DNA of 64,000 nucleotides from Streptomyces sp. NBC_01233 (lineage in GTDB: Bacteria; Actinomycetota; Actinomycetes; Streptomycetales; Streptomycetaceae), in NCBI RefSeq assembly GCF_035989305.1, contig NZ_CP108514.1:1-64000 (forward strand), read 5' to 3'. The notes under the pieces were generated by a model. It ran no database searches. It saw only the letters and a list, made by a program, of their open reading frames with translations, and had not been told where the DNA came from. A program made the position numbers and the translations under genes. Within the stretch, counting starts at the first letter, position 1. Every line of letters begins with the position of its first letter. Below are positions 26,212-35,127 of the stretch, one piece after another.

Positions 26212-26419
26212 GAGGGCTCTTCGGGCCGTACGGCTCGACCCCGCTTGCAGTGGCACACATTTGAGCTCGGCAGCATGCCCCGCGCCGGGCCCCGTGGTCA
26301 GCGGCAGGGCGCTGCCACCGCCCGGACGAAGCCGCGCCCGGACATGCGATGGGGCCGCCACCCCACGCGGGGTGACGGCCCTCGGCCCCTGCCGCCCTCC
26401 GTCTACGGGACGGGCGTGA

Positions 26420-26731
26420 ACGCCACGTCGGTACCGCCACAGCCGGCCGTCCGGCGCCGACCTCGTCTACTGGCACCGCAAACGGGAGCAATGGCGGATG
26501 CTCGCCGAGCGCGCACCCGACAGCACCACAGCTGACTACCTGCATGAAGCCTTCGAGCCGACCGCCCGCGCGATCGACGGCCTGGAGAAGGCGCTCGCGG
26601 CCGTCGGCCTACTCGACGATGCCCTCGCTCTCGACTTGCGACGACCCCAGGACTACTTCGGGAAGGTCTGGAGCACCGCTTTCCGAGTCCGAGATCTGGC
26701 CGACGCGCGGGACGGAGATGATGCCGCATGA
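26420..26731 (+). pseudogene. C-terminal fragment of a recombinase-module protein
   Basis: The open frame begins right after a stop at 26417 and reads ADLVYWHRKREQWRMLAERA, TADYLHEAFEPTARAIDGLE and RPQDYFGKVWSTAFRVRDLA to a stop overlapping the next ATG. It has no proper start, so it is a 5'-truncated gene. DUF6262-type proteins normally follow tyrosine recombinases of the Tn554 type, so this is probably the tail of the recombinase or its partner. Confidence 0.5.
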
Positions 26732-27288
26732 CCGCCTCCACAGCGGCCGCTGTCGCAGCCCGTCGGCAGCAGACCCAGGACAAGCTTGTCCAGGTCGAGA
26801 AGGCCATCGGCCAGCTCCGCCGCGAGCGCGGACGCATGACCGTCCGGGCCATCGCCGGACGAGCAGGGGTGTCCGCCACGTTCCTCTACGAGAACACCGA
26901 CGCTCGCACCCTCGTGAAGGCCGCAGTCGCCGACAGCCGAAGTCGGCATGACCGTCTCGGGCAGGAACAGCACGACCGGATCGAGGCGTCCTGGCGGGAG
27001 CGAGCCCTCAATGCCGAGGCCGCGCTGACCCGCACCCAGAAGGAGGTCTTCGCACAGCGGCAGCGGATCGGCGAACTCATGGGACAACTCCGCGACTTCG
27101 ACCAGATGGTTCCCGGCGATTCCGTCCAGCAGCTGACCACCGAGAACACCACCCTCAAGCATCGCGTCCACCAACTCACACAGGAGCACCGCAAGTTCCA
27201 GGAACGGCTCGAAGGCGCCCGCTCCAACCTCCGCTTCGCCGAGAAACGCATCGCCAACCTCGAAGCCCAACTCCTCGAACGGGACTAG
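26728..27288 (+). CDS. DUF6262-like coiled-coil protein of a Tn554-type recombinase module
   Basis: 186 residues, ATG overlapping the upstream stop (ATGA). Residues 1-70 form a small helix-turn-helix: MTVRAIAGRAGVSATFLYEN is the recognition part. Residues 85-186 form a long coiled coil (RTQKEVFAQRQRIGELMGQL, ENTTLKHRVHQLTQEHRKFQ, RFAEKRIANLEAQLLERD). This is the layout of the TnpC-like proteins encoded after the two tyrosine recombinases of Tn554 relatives. Here the recombinases are missing, so the module is defective. Confidence 0.7.
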   Translation: MTASTAAAVAARRQQTQDKLVQVEKAIGQLRRERGRMTVRAIAGRAGVSATFLYENTDARTLVKAAVADSRSRHDRLGQEQHDRIEASWRERALNAEAALTRTQKEVFAQRQRIGELMGQLRDFDQMVPGDSVQQLTTENTTLKHRVHQLTQEHRKFQERLEGARSNLRFAEKRIANLEAQLLERD

Positions 27289-27290
27289 CC

Positions 27291-27569
27291 ATGACCGATC
27301 AACCATCCGCCGCGCCGATCCGCCTCGACCGCGACCAGGCCGCTTCCCTCGCACGGCTGCTGCGGGAGATCGAGCAGTTCCTCGGCGAGTGCGACGAGAG
27401 CGTGGAAGAGGCCCTGGCCGCCCACTTCGGCCTCGATCCCACCAGCGAGGCATACAGCGCTGCCCTGTGCTTTCACGCAGACAGGATCGAGGCCACCCTC
27501 GCCGCTGAAGACCCGCGCAATGGGCACCCGCAGGGTGCATTCGCGCAGGTCAGAGCCCAACCTGGCTGA
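27291..27569 (+). CDS. Small acidic protein of the recombinase module
   Basis: 92 residues, starting two bases after the DUF6262-like stop. RLDRDQAASLARLLREIEQF and SVEEALAAHFGLDPTSEAYS form a helical acidic protein, which I have seen as a third gene in such modules. The tail after residue 80 may be foreign because it overlaps the region leading into the next gene. Confidence 0.55.
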   Translation: MTDQPSAAPIRLDRDQAASLARLLREIEQFLGECDESVEEALAAHFGLDPTSEAYSAALCFHADRIEATLAAEDPRNGHPQGAFAQVRAQPG

Positions 27570-27612
27570 GGCCGATGAAGCCGAGTGGCGTACTACAAGA
27601 ACCGGTAGCACT

Positions 27613-29991
27613 GTGGAAAGTGAGGCCGGCGCCGCAGACGTCAGGGAAGTGATTGATGTGATTGCCGACGATACCGTTCTCGGTTCAACGGCCTTTTGGT
27701 CCGTCGCTCTCACCATTCTGCTGATCGCCCTGGGTCTCCTCATCTGCGCGCGCCTCACCGCTCTGATGGTCCGTCCCAATGCAAAAACCAAAATGAGCGA
27801 TCCAGGATGGTTCTGGAGGGCATGGGGTGGCTTCATTCTGCTCGGGCTGGCAACGGCGGGGTGGGCGGGGTTTTCTCGCGGAGACGGCACTGTTCCGACT
27901 TGGGCGGCTACTTCCATTCTGGCCGTCTCCGGCGCCGTAGTCATTCTTGCGCTTGCGTGTGAAGTAGCCTGCCTGAGGCCCCCTTGGAAGCGACAAGTTG
28001 GAGAACACACCCTCAATCTGGCGCCAGCAGATGAAGTCACGTCACGCAACAGCAGGCAGGGGCTAACCTCCCGTCAACTTCTATGGCTCGTTGTGATCGG
28101 TAGTCTGCTGTCGCTAGGGGCCTTCGTATGGGTGGTCACCGTTGCACCACACGATGGTCGTTCCGGATACCCGTCCCTCGCTGTGGGGACAGCATTGGGG
28201 TTTTACTACTTCGGCTATGTAGGTCTGGGTAAACGACTACGGGTACGGCTGAAAGTGGTCAGTGCAGACGGCAAGGAATACCCGCCAGGCGTTGCCTATG
28301 TGGCGACCCGAGTCGAAACCATGGGAAGCCACAGGCCCCGCGGTTTCTGGGCACCGGAAGGCGCCGATGTACTGAAACTACCGGCAGAGTCGATCTCCGC
28401 GCTTCCAGCCACGGAGGGCAAGGTGGTCGCGGCACTGCTGGGCCTACTGCAGGCACTTACGTCGTTCAATCCGTGGCGTGCTCAGGTCGTAATCGTCGAC
28501 GACGACACGGTCACCGTCGAACTCGGCCGAAACGGCAGGGAAGTAGCATCCACCCTCATCTCCAAAGACTCTCTGAGTCTTCAAAACACCAGCTCGGACC
28601 AGAATGCGGGTTCACCGAATGACCACGAACTACTCACCGCGACCGCGGCTTTCATCCTGATCAGGCTCAGCGAGCGCCACACAGTCCTTACAGAGGGACT
28701 CTGCGGCACAAGCACGTGGCGCAGCCTTGCTTGCCAGGTGCTAGCTGGCACCGAACAGTACCGCCCCGAAATGAAGCAGCAGCTTTTCGCGACAGCGATC
28801 GAAAAGGACCGCTACAACGACGCAGCTCGTCTTGGCTACCTCTATTACCGCTCTGGGGAACTAGTCGGATCGAGCAAGAACGAAGAGACATACGTCCGTC
28901 GGCTTGAGGAATTCTGCAGGGACCTATCGAAGCAGGGGAAGGCAAACAGTGAAGGTTACATCCCTCTGCGCCTGCGCACCATGCTGACTCTCATCTGTGG
29001 GCGACTTAACTATGCATGCACGCTGGAGAACGAGGCCACGGATCAACGTCTGGCGAGGATCCGACGGTCCGGCCATCCGGGAGCGGTGCGACTTGTCAAC
29101 ACGGCACGCGAGCAGAAGGCGAAAGCACACAATGAATGCCGTGCGCTGCTACAAAGCATCGGTGAGCTAACGGGAGACGAGGAGTTGAGAAAGAATGGCG
29201 CTTCGGCGGACGAGTATGGGGCGCGCCGGGAAGTTCCGCTCACGAAGCCCGAAGAGCACATCAGTTACTTTGCCGCAGAAATGCGCCCTCTGGTTCAGAT
29301 ATTCAGCCGCCATGCCAGGGGCGAGTCGGACGTCCCAGATCTTCCACTGGCCACTCCGACGGAATGGTACAACCAAGCATGTGCCGACGTCAGCATTGGA
29401 CCCCAGCAGTACGAAAAAGCCCTGAACCACCTCGACATGGCGGTTGGATACAGGAGATGGCGGAGGGAAGCTCGGAGTGACCCATCCCTACAGCCGCTGA
29501 TCAAAGGCCAGCGCGCAAAATTCATGACTTTGATCGACAGGCAGACCCTGTCCGATGTTGCAGCCTTCCAACCCTACCTTGAACAATTCGAGAAGGACGG
29601 AGTGCGCTCCACTGGCGACCTCCTCGACCGCAGCGAAGGGAATAACGCCAAGGCTTTCGCGCGCTCCCTCGGCGTGCCGATCAGCACCGTGAAATGGATG
29701 CGCGAGGTGTGCCGGATTCTCGACGCCTGCCCCGAGCCGGCTCAAGCCATACCGTGGACGAACCTGCTCACAGAAGAAGGAGTCGAGACCAGCACGGCCA
29801 TGACGGCAGTGCTGGACGATGCCGTGGAGCAAGCGCGGCTTGAAAGGCTGGGCTGGAAGACCGATGGGAAGCCGCTCACCAGTCAAGAACTCCGCGCTTG
29901 GATAGAGCGGTTGCCCGACCACGGGCATGCGAGTCGGCTGCGAAGTCATCTGCACCTTCACGGCCCTGCCCGACCAGGCAGGCCCCAATGA
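27613..29991 (+). CDS. Large multispan membrane protein with TPR-like cytosolic region, unknown family
   Basis: 792 residues from GTG 27613; an in-frame ATG at 27520 is possible but overlaps the previous gene. Two membrane segments lie early (AFWSVALTILLIALGLLICA, RAWGGFILLGLATAGWAGF), a third at WAATSILAVSGAVVILALAC, a fourth at LLWLVVIGSLLSLGAFVWVV and a weak fifth at LAVGTALGFYYFGYVGLG. The rest is soluble: an alpha/beta part to about residue 330, a helical part (QLFATAIEKDRYNDAARLGY LYYRSG), a TPR-like unit (EWYNQACADVSIG, YEKALNHLDMAVGYRRW) and a C-terminal helix-hairpin-like end (SLGVPISTVKWMREVCRILD, LTEEGVETSTAMTAVLDD). Third-position GC is clearly lower than in neighbours, a sign of recent transfer. 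Confidence 0.75.
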   Translation: MESEAGAADVREVIDVIADDTVLGSTAFWSVALTILLIALGLLICARLTALMVRPNAKTKMSDPGWFWRAWGGFILLGLATAGWAGFSRGDGTVPTWAATSILAVSGAVVILALACEVACLRPPWKRQVGEHTLNLAPADEVTSRNSRQGLTSRQLLWLVVIGSLLSLGAFVWVVTVAPHDGRSGYPSLAVGTALGFYYFGYVGLGKRLRVRLKVVSADGKEYPPGVAYVATRVETMGSHRPRGFWAPEGADVLKLPAESISALPATEGKVVAALLGLLQALTSFNPWRAQVVIVDDDTVTVELGRNGREVASTLISKDSLSLQNTSSDQNAGSPNDHELLTATAAFILIRLSERHTVLTEGLCGTSTWRSLACQVLAGTEQYRPEMKQQLFATAIEKDRYNDAARLGYLYYRSGELVGSSKNEETYVRRLEEFCRDLSKQGKANSEGYIPLRLRTMLTLICGRLNYACTLENEATDQRLARIRRSGHPGAVRLVNTAREQKAKAHNECRALLQSIGELTGDEELRKNGASADEYGARREVPLTKPEEHISYFAAEMRPLVQIFSRHARGESDVPDLPLATPTEWYNQACADVSIGPQQYEKALNHLDMAVGYRRWRREARSDPSLQPLIKGQRAKFMTLIDRQTLSDVAAFQPYLEQFEKDGVRSTGDLLDRSEGNNAKAFARSLGVPISTVKWMREVCRILDACPEPAQAIPWTNLLTEEGVETSTAMTAVLDDAVEQARLERLGWKTDGKPLTSQELRAWIERLPDHGHASRLRSHLHLHGPARPGRPQ

Positions 29992-30094
29992 CACCCGGCC
30001 TCGCTCGATGAGCCGAGCGGCCCGCCACGTCACGGACATCCACGCGACGCATCTGCACAGCTCGCAGCCCATCCGGTCAGTTCGACGCTCGGTA

Positions 30095-30276
30095 AAGACG
30101 ATCTCCCGTCTGAGGTGTTTCTCTGGGCGGCCGCCGGTCTCGGTTTCGCAGGCCGGTGTGGGCAGGAGAGGTTCGATCAGGGCCCACTCGGCGGCGGTGG
30201 TGTCCGACGGGTAGCGGCGTTGGCGCATCCGAATGTCCTTGGGCAGTCGGACGGGGGTGTGGTGGTGACCCGGCAT
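30095..30276 (-). pseudogene. IS5-family transposase, N-terminal fragment
   Basis: QRRYPSDTTAAEWALIEPLL and GGRPEKHLRREIV are the DUF4096 N-terminal domain of IS5 transposases. Identity is lost after the last residue, where DAI-x-Y would be expected. 29992-30094 contains no other gene. Confidence 0.7.
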
Positions 30277-30346
30277 AGCCGGGCCACCATCCCCGTGCAG
30301 GTCAGGCGGTTGCGATGAGAAGCCGTTGCCATACCGATCATGGAGT

Positions 30347-30378
30347 CTGTCGATCGGACGGGAGTCTCGATCGGGTGA
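30347..30378. repeat. 32-bp direct repeat, left copy, before the GNAT gene
   Basis: CTGTCGATCGGACGGGAG followed by TCTCGATCGGGTGA. The copy at 31005-31036 differs at one base. The pair brackets the GNAT gene in direct orientation, and weaker similarity extends about 20 bases on each side. Confidence 0.85.
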
Positions 30379-30471
30379 TCGCGGGCCCTGCCCGGCATGA
30401 GAGCAGGGCCTGGCGGTATACGGGCAAAATCCAGGGGAGCGGACGGCCGCGCGCTGCTACGGTCGGGCGCC

Positions 30472-30975
30472 ATGAGCTGGCTTCCCGATGACTTCGTCCA
30501 CCCCGTCCTGGTACCGCTGCCGGGCGGTGGCCATCACCTGCGGCCGATCCGGGAGGCGGACACCCCTCTCGACTATCCGGCTGTGATGGGTTCGCGCGAG
30601 CGGCTGTGGACCATCTTCGGCCCGGCCTGGGGCTGGCCCGCGGCCACCATGACCTACGAGGCCGACCAGGCCGACCTGTTGCGGCACGAGAAGGAGATCG
30701 CCGCACACCAGTCCTTCAACTACGCGCTGTTCGACGCGGCGGAGACAGCTCTGCTCGGCTGTGTCTACATCGACCCACCGGAGAGGGCCGGCGCGGACGG
30801 CGAGATCTCCTGGTGGGTGGTGGACGAGCTGGTGGGCAGCAAGGTCGAGCAGGCCCTCGACGCGCTGGTGCCGCAGTGGATCGCCGCCGACTGGCCGTTC
30901 GAGCAGCCGCGCTTCCTCGGCCGCGAGATCTCCTGGTCGGACTGGCTCGCCCTGCCGGAGCATCCCGACACGTAA
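30472..30975 (+). CDS. GNAT-family N-acetyltransferase
   Basis: 167 residues from ATG 30472. HHLRPIREADTPLDYPAVMG opens the fold, FNYALFDAAETALLGCVYID gives beta 2-4, and EISWWVVDELVGSKVEQALD is the beta 4 to alpha 3 region where acetyl-CoA binds; the Q/R-x-x-G-x-G/A loop is degenerate. Short for the family (usual 150-190). Substrate unknown. It is bracketed by a 32-bp direct repeat and by IS5 relics, suggesting it was carried as cargo. Confidence 0.75.
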   Translation: MSWLPDDFVHPVLVPLPGGGHHLRPIREADTPLDYPAVMGSRERLWTIFGPAWGWPAATMTYEADQADLLRHEKEIAAHQSFNYALFDAAETALLGCVYIDPPERAGADGEISWWVVDELVGSKVEQALDALVPQWIAADWPFEQPRFLGREISWSDWLALPEHPDT

Positions 30976-31004
30976 CTGGTTGTTGCCCGTACCGATCTCG
31001 AAGG

Positions 31005-31036
31005 CTGTCGATCGAACGGGAGTCTCGATCGGGTGA
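31005..31036. repeat. 32-bp direct repeat, right copy
   Basis: It matches 30347-30378 at 31 of 32 positions, 658 bp away. Just downstream, CAGGGCCTCC at 31062-31071 pairs with GGAGGCCCTG at 31111-31120, an inverted repeat that may be an IS5 end. Confidence 0.85.
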
Positions 31037-31192
31037 CTGCGGCGGTTTCCGCGCGTGAAAGCAGGGCCTCCAGGTAGCTCGGGGGTGCGATCCCATTCCG
31101 AGTGGTTCCCGGAGGCCCTGTTGTCTTTGTTGTACGTTCCCGAGCATGTTGACTTCAACTCGCCCGCCGTGTCGTGCGATTGCCTCGCGCAC

Positions 31193-31960
31193 GTGTACGG
31201 CAACGCGGCCGACCATCCGGACCGGGTGCGCCGGTATCCGTCGGACATGACGGACGCGGAGTGGGCGGCCGTCCGGCCGTTGCTGGCGGTGCCGGCCTGG
31301 TTCCAGGGGCGGGGTGGACGGCCCGAGGGCTACTGCCACCGGCAGCTGTTGGACGCGATCCGCTACCTGGTCGCGGGCGGGATCTCGTGGCGGGCGATGC
31401 CCTCGGACTTCCCCGCATGGGCCCGGGTCTACGCATTCTTCCGCCGCTGGCGCGAGCACGGGCTGATCGCCGAGTTCCACGACCGGCTGCGCGGGACGGT
31501 CCGTGAGCGCGAGGGCCGTGAGGCCGAGCCCACAGCGGGGATCATCGACGCGCAGTCGGTGCAGGCCGCCGCGACGGTGCCGGCCGCCTCACACGGCTAC
31601 GACGGCGGGAAGAAGGTGCCGGGCCGCAAGCGGCACATCGTGACCGACACCCTCGGCCTGCTCCTGGCCGTCGCGGTCACGGCTGCGAACATCGGCGACC
31701 GGGACGCCGCGGCGGGCCTGCTGATGCGGCTGCGCCGTCTGCACCGCGACATCACCCTCGTGTGGGCCGACGGCGGCTACACCGGCTCCCTCGTCGGCTG
31801 GTGCCGGGACAAACTCGCCCTGACCTTGGAGATCGTCAAGCGCACCGACGACATGGCAGGGTTCGTGGTGCTGCCGAGGCGGTGGGTGGCAGAGCGCACG
31901 TTCGCGTGGTTGATGAACTCCCGCCGTCTGGCCCGGGACTACGAGACCCTGCCCTCATTC
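31193..31960 (+). pseudogene. IS5-family transposase, 3' truncated
   Basis: From GTG 31193: RRYPSDMTDAEWAAVRPLLA, DUF4096 domain; then the DDE core with IIDAQSVQAAATVP, WADGGYTGSLVGWC and VLPRRWVAERTFAWLMNSRR. The family ending after RLARDYETLP is replaced by unrelated residues, so about 20 C-terminal residues are lost. All three catalytic acids remain. 31961-32115 is AT-richer and precedes ridA. Confidence 0.8.
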
Positions 31961-32115
31961 CGAGCTACACCATGCCTGACCAGCAGAAATCAACGGATCA
32001 CGTTCGGTTGAGATACGGCTTCTTAGCTTGTTCTTTAACCTCACGTCACTGCGGAATGCTTGCCGGTGGAGAAAATGCGGTGCGTGCTGGCACCACGCTG
32101 GTCAGACTCGCTGAC

Positions 32116-32526
32116 ATGACTGAGAAGATCACCCGCATCAACCCCGAGCAGCTGCATGAGACACCCGGCTACCACCACATCACCGTGGTGGAGGCAGGCC
32201 GTACCGCCTATCTGGCGGGGCAGTGCCCGCTTGATCGGAATGGTGACCTCGTCGGTTCCGGTTCCCTCGAGACGCAGGTCGACCAGGTTGTCGCGAACGC
32301 GCTCGCTGCCCTGGCGGCGGTGAGTGCCCAGCCTGAACATGTGGTGCGGTCAGTGATCTACGTGCGGAGCGATGAGAGGGACATTCTCGGAGCCGCATGG
32401 CGTCGGCTCACCGAGTCTGCCCTGGGTCCGGCGTTCACCACCGCCAGCACGCTCTTGGGCGTCGCTCAGCTGGGCTTTCCGGGACAGCTCGTCGAGGTGG
32501 ATCTCACCGTGGCGCTGCCTGACTGA
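32116..32526 (+). CDS. RidA/YjgF-family protein
   Basis: 136 residues. TRINPEQLHETPGYHHITVV, YLAGQCPLDRNGDLVGSG, LETQVDQVVANALAALAAVS and GVAQLGFPGQLVEVDLTVAL form the chorismate mutase-like RidA fold. Archetypal RidA enzymes hydrolyse reactive enamine/imine intermediates and carry an Arg near residue 105 (here near SERDILGAAWRRL), but the IPxAxG-type strands vary, so it may be a subgroup without deaminase activity. Upstream is an AT-richer 150-bp region that could hold its promoter. Confidence 0.82.
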   Translation: MTEKITRINPEQLHETPGYHHITVVEAGRTAYLAGQCPLDRNGDLVGSGSLETQVDQVVANALAALAAVSAQPEHVVRSVIYVRSDERDILGAAWRRLTESALGPAFTTASTLLGVAQLGFPGQLVEVDLTVALPD

Positions 32527-32598
32527 CTTCGAACGGCGTATCGAACTGGGTAGCCCAGCTGGGCATTCGCGGGACGTTGGGGCGGCCTTCGTCTGATC

Positions 32599-34125
32599 AT
32601 GTGCTCCGACCAAGGTGCACCGCTCAAGACGAAGGCCGTGAAGGTGAGTCTGCTGCCTGACGCCGGTCCCGGGGAAGCGTTCGCGCAAGCGTCACGCTTC
32701 CGGGAGGACCTATTCGACTGCCTGACCGTGCGCGGGGACGAGCTGTTCGAGCTCGTGGAGGCGTTGCTGTGCGCGGACGGCCCGGTGACGTCGCCGGTGG
32801 ATCTGACGCTGGTGGCCGAGCACCGGCGTGGGCACGGTGCGATGTACGAGGCGCTGAACCACGGGAACGTGGACGTACCCCGGTTGCGGCAGGTGCTGGC
32901 CGGTCTGCCGATGCCGCGGGCCGCCGACGGGCGCCTGGTCCTGGCCGTCGACGTCAGCAACTGGCTCCGCCCCGACGCGCCGACCAGCGCGGATCGCCTG
33001 TTCTGCCACGTCTACGGCCGCAGCGGACGGTCCTCGGACCAGTTCATCCCCGGCTGGCCGTACTCGTTCGTCGCCGCCCTCGAATCGGGCCGGACGTCCT
33101 GGTGCCAGCTCCTGGACGCCGTCCGCCTCGGACCCGAGGACGACGTCGCCGAGGCCACCGCCTCCCAGCTCCGCCGGGTGGTCACCGACCTGATCGAGAT
33201 GGGCCGCTGGCACGTCGGCGACCGCGACATCCTCATCGTCTTCGACGCCGGCTACGACGCCCCACGCATGGCCCACCTCCTCGACGGCCTCCCGGTCGAG
33301 GTGCTGGGACGGATGCGCTCCGACCGCGTCATGCGACGGCCGACGCCCTCGCTCAGGGAGTACGCCCTGGCCTACCCCCAGGGCGGGCGACCGCCGAAGC
33401 ACGGCAAGGAGTTCCGCTTCGCCAAGCCGGACACCTGGGGTGAGCCGGACGCGTCCACGACGCAGGTCACCGACCGATACGGAACCACCCGCGCGATGGC
33501 CTGGGACCGTATCCACCCGCGCCCGACCACCCGCTCCGCCTGGATCGAGCACACCGGCGAACTCCCCATCATCGAGGGCACACTGATCCGCCTCCAGGTC
33601 GACCGGCTGCCCGGCGGAGGAGACCCGCTGCCGCTCTGGCTGTGGTCGTCCGCCACCGGCCAGAACTGCGAGGACGTCGACGTGCGCTGGCAGGCATTCC
33701 TGAGGCGCTTCGACCTGGAGCACACCTTCCGGCTGATGAAACAGACCCTCGGGTGGACCCGCCCGAAGCTGCGAACCCCCAAGGCCGGCGAGCGCTGGAC
33801 CTGGCTGATCATCGCCGCCCACACCCAGATCCGCCTTCTGCGCGAGGCCGCCGCCGACTTGCGGCGGCCGTGGGAGAAGCCCGCCGAGCCCGGCCGACTC
33901 ACCCCGGCCAGAGTCCGCCGGGGGTTTCGGAACCTCCGCCCGCACCTGCACTGCCCGACCCGCGCGCCAGAACCCTCAACTCCCGGACCTGGCAGGCCAC
34001 TTGGCTCGAAAAACCGGCGGCCCGCCACCCGTTACGACGTAGGCCAGCCCTCACAGGGCCCGGTTCCTCTCTACCGGGGCTCACAGGCCCGCCCCGGCGC
34101 TACCGTGGTGACCGACGCCGAATGA
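32599..34125 (+). CDS. IS701-like DDE transposase
   Basis: 508 residues. The N-terminal third reads FREDLFDCLTVRGDELFELV and LVLAVDVSNWLRPDAPTSAD, with D in the first; the second Asp is in DILIVFDAGYDAPRMAHLLD, and the Glu region is RRFDLEHTFRLMKQTLGWTR. GRPLGSKNRRPATRYDVG is the conserved end of this group. The last 30 residues differ from the usual end and the stop overlaps the start of the antitoxin frame, so the right IS terminus appears to be missing. Confidence 0.82.
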   Translation: MCSDQGAPLKTKAVKVSLLPDAGPGEAFAQASRFREDLFDCLTVRGDELFELVEALLCADGPVTSPVDLTLVAEHRRGHGAMYEALNHGNVDVPRLRQVLAGLPMPRAADGRLVLAVDVSNWLRPDAPTSADRLFCHVYGRSGRSSDQFIPGWPYSFVAALESGRTSWCQLLDAVRLGPEDDVAEATASQLRRVVTDLIEMGRWHVGDRDILIVFDAGYDAPRMAHLLDGLPVEVLGRMRSDRVMRRPTPSLREYALAYPQGGRPPKHGKEFRFAKPDTWGEPDASTTQVTDRYGTTRAMAWDRIHPRPTTRSAWIEHTGELPIIEGTLIRLQVDRLPGGGDPLPLWLWSSATGQNCEDVDVRWQAFLRRFDLEHTFRLMKQTLGWTRPKLRTPKAGERWTWLIIAAHTQIRLLREAAADLRRPWEKPAEPGRLTPARVRRGFRNLRPHLHCPTRAPEPSTPGPGRPLGSKNRRPATRYDVGQPSQGPVPLYRGSQARPGATVVTDAE

Positions 34126-34142
34126 CTGCCCAGGAGCACTTG

Positions 34143-34376
34143 ATGAGCGAACAGCCGGCCCCCGCCAGCACCGTGCGGCAGCAGCTGGAGCCCGCGGCCG
34201 CCGACGCGGTCCGCGCATACGCTGCCAGGACCCGTGAAAACGCCGACCGGCTCGCCGCCGTCCTTGAGGACATCGCCACCAACGGCCTGCCCCCGGTGGA
34301 GGAGTGCACGCCCTGGGAGGAGCTGCGGGAGACCCATCTCGCCCGCCTCGCCGCCCAGCGCCCGGCCGTCGCCTGA
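34143..34376 (+). CDS. Type II antitoxin
   Basis: 77 residues from ATG 34143, six bases after AGGAG. A helical N terminus (STVRQQLEPAAADAVRAYAA RTRENADRLAAVLEDIAT) precedes an acidic C-terminal part, EECTPWEELRETHLARLAAQ, suited to wrapping a RelE-type toxin. TGATG overlap with the toxin gene. Confidence 0.7.
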   Translation: MSEQPAPASTVRQQLEPAAADAVRAYAARTRENADRLAAVLEDIATNGLPPVEECTPWEELRETHLARLAAQRPAVA

Positions 34377-34642
34377 TGGCCTCGCACCCGCGGCGCGCCA
34401 GGATCGTGTTCAGCGAATCCGCCGCCAAACAGCTCGAAGACCTCACCGCCGAGGGCGCAATCCACGCTCTGGACCGCGCCCTTGTCGCCATCTCCGTGAA
34501 CCCGGAGATCGGCGAGCCCATCCCTGCCGACGGCACCGGTCCCGAGCTGCGCCAGTACGCCGACGAGATCGAGGACGTCCGCGTCCTGTACTTCGTCGCC
34601 GCACTGCGCACCGTCGTCGTGGTCGCCTACATCGAAACCTGA
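34376..34642 (+). CDS. RelE/ParE-family toxin
   Basis: 88 residues, coupled to the antitoxin by TGATG. RARIVFSESAAKQLEDLTAE is the first strand and helix of the RelE/ParE fold. ADEIEDVRVLYFVAALRTVV VVAYIET gives the final strands, with the R of DVRVLY at the usual catalytic or contact position. Subfamily RelE (ribonuclease) or ParE (gyrase) is uncertain. Confidence 0.78.
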   Translation: MASHPRRARIVFSESAAKQLEDLTAEGAIHALDRALVAISVNPEIGEPIPADGTGPELRQYADEIEDVRVLYFVAALRTVVVVAYIET

Positions 34643-34776
34643 CCAGGACGACCGCGGTCACGTCTCCAGACGCCGACGTCCCGCCGAGCGCGGACGCTGT
34701 GGTACGTGCCGTGGGTACGCGGACCAGGCGAACCAAGTACGTGCGCCCATACGGAGGCCGCAGGACGGGGAGTGCA

Positions 34777-35127
34777 ATGGGGGGTGTGAAAGCAACTCCT
34801 ATCCTGGTACCTCCGGCCGAGCGGCCCCCGGACTCGACGTGGTGGCTGGCCCCGGCCCTGTTCACCGTGGCGGCGGTACTGGGCGGTGCGTGGGGCTACC
34901 GTTCCTCCCCGATCGTCCAAGGCGCTGCGTGGCTGGCCCTGCCGTACGTCGTTCCGCTGGCCCTGGTGGCGGCCTCCTGGCGGTCTTCGGCCCACCGGAA
35001 CACGCGGACCCGCGGCCTGGTCCTGGGCGGGATCGGCGCCTTGATCGCCCTGGTCTACGCGCACCTGGCCACCTTCGTGCTGTGCGCGGTGGCGCTCGTG
35101 CTCTGGGCCTTCCAAGGCGGCGGCTGA
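34777..35127 (+). CDS. Small three-span membrane protein
   Basis: 116 residues from ATG 34777 behind GGGGAG. Membrane segments are WWLAPALFTVAAVLGGAWGY, WLALPYVVPLALVAASW and LVLGGIGALIALVYAHLATF, continuing VLCAVALVLWAF. Two Arg-rich loops between them suggest orientation by the positive-inside rule. It resembles uncharacterised Streptomyces membrane proteins. Nothing else in context. Confidence 0.65.
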   Translation: MGGVKATPILVPPAERPPDSTWWLAPALFTVAAVLGGAWGYRSSPIVQGAAWLALPYVVPLALVAASWRSSAHRNTRTRGLVLGGIGALIALVYAHLATFVLCAVALVLWAFQGGG

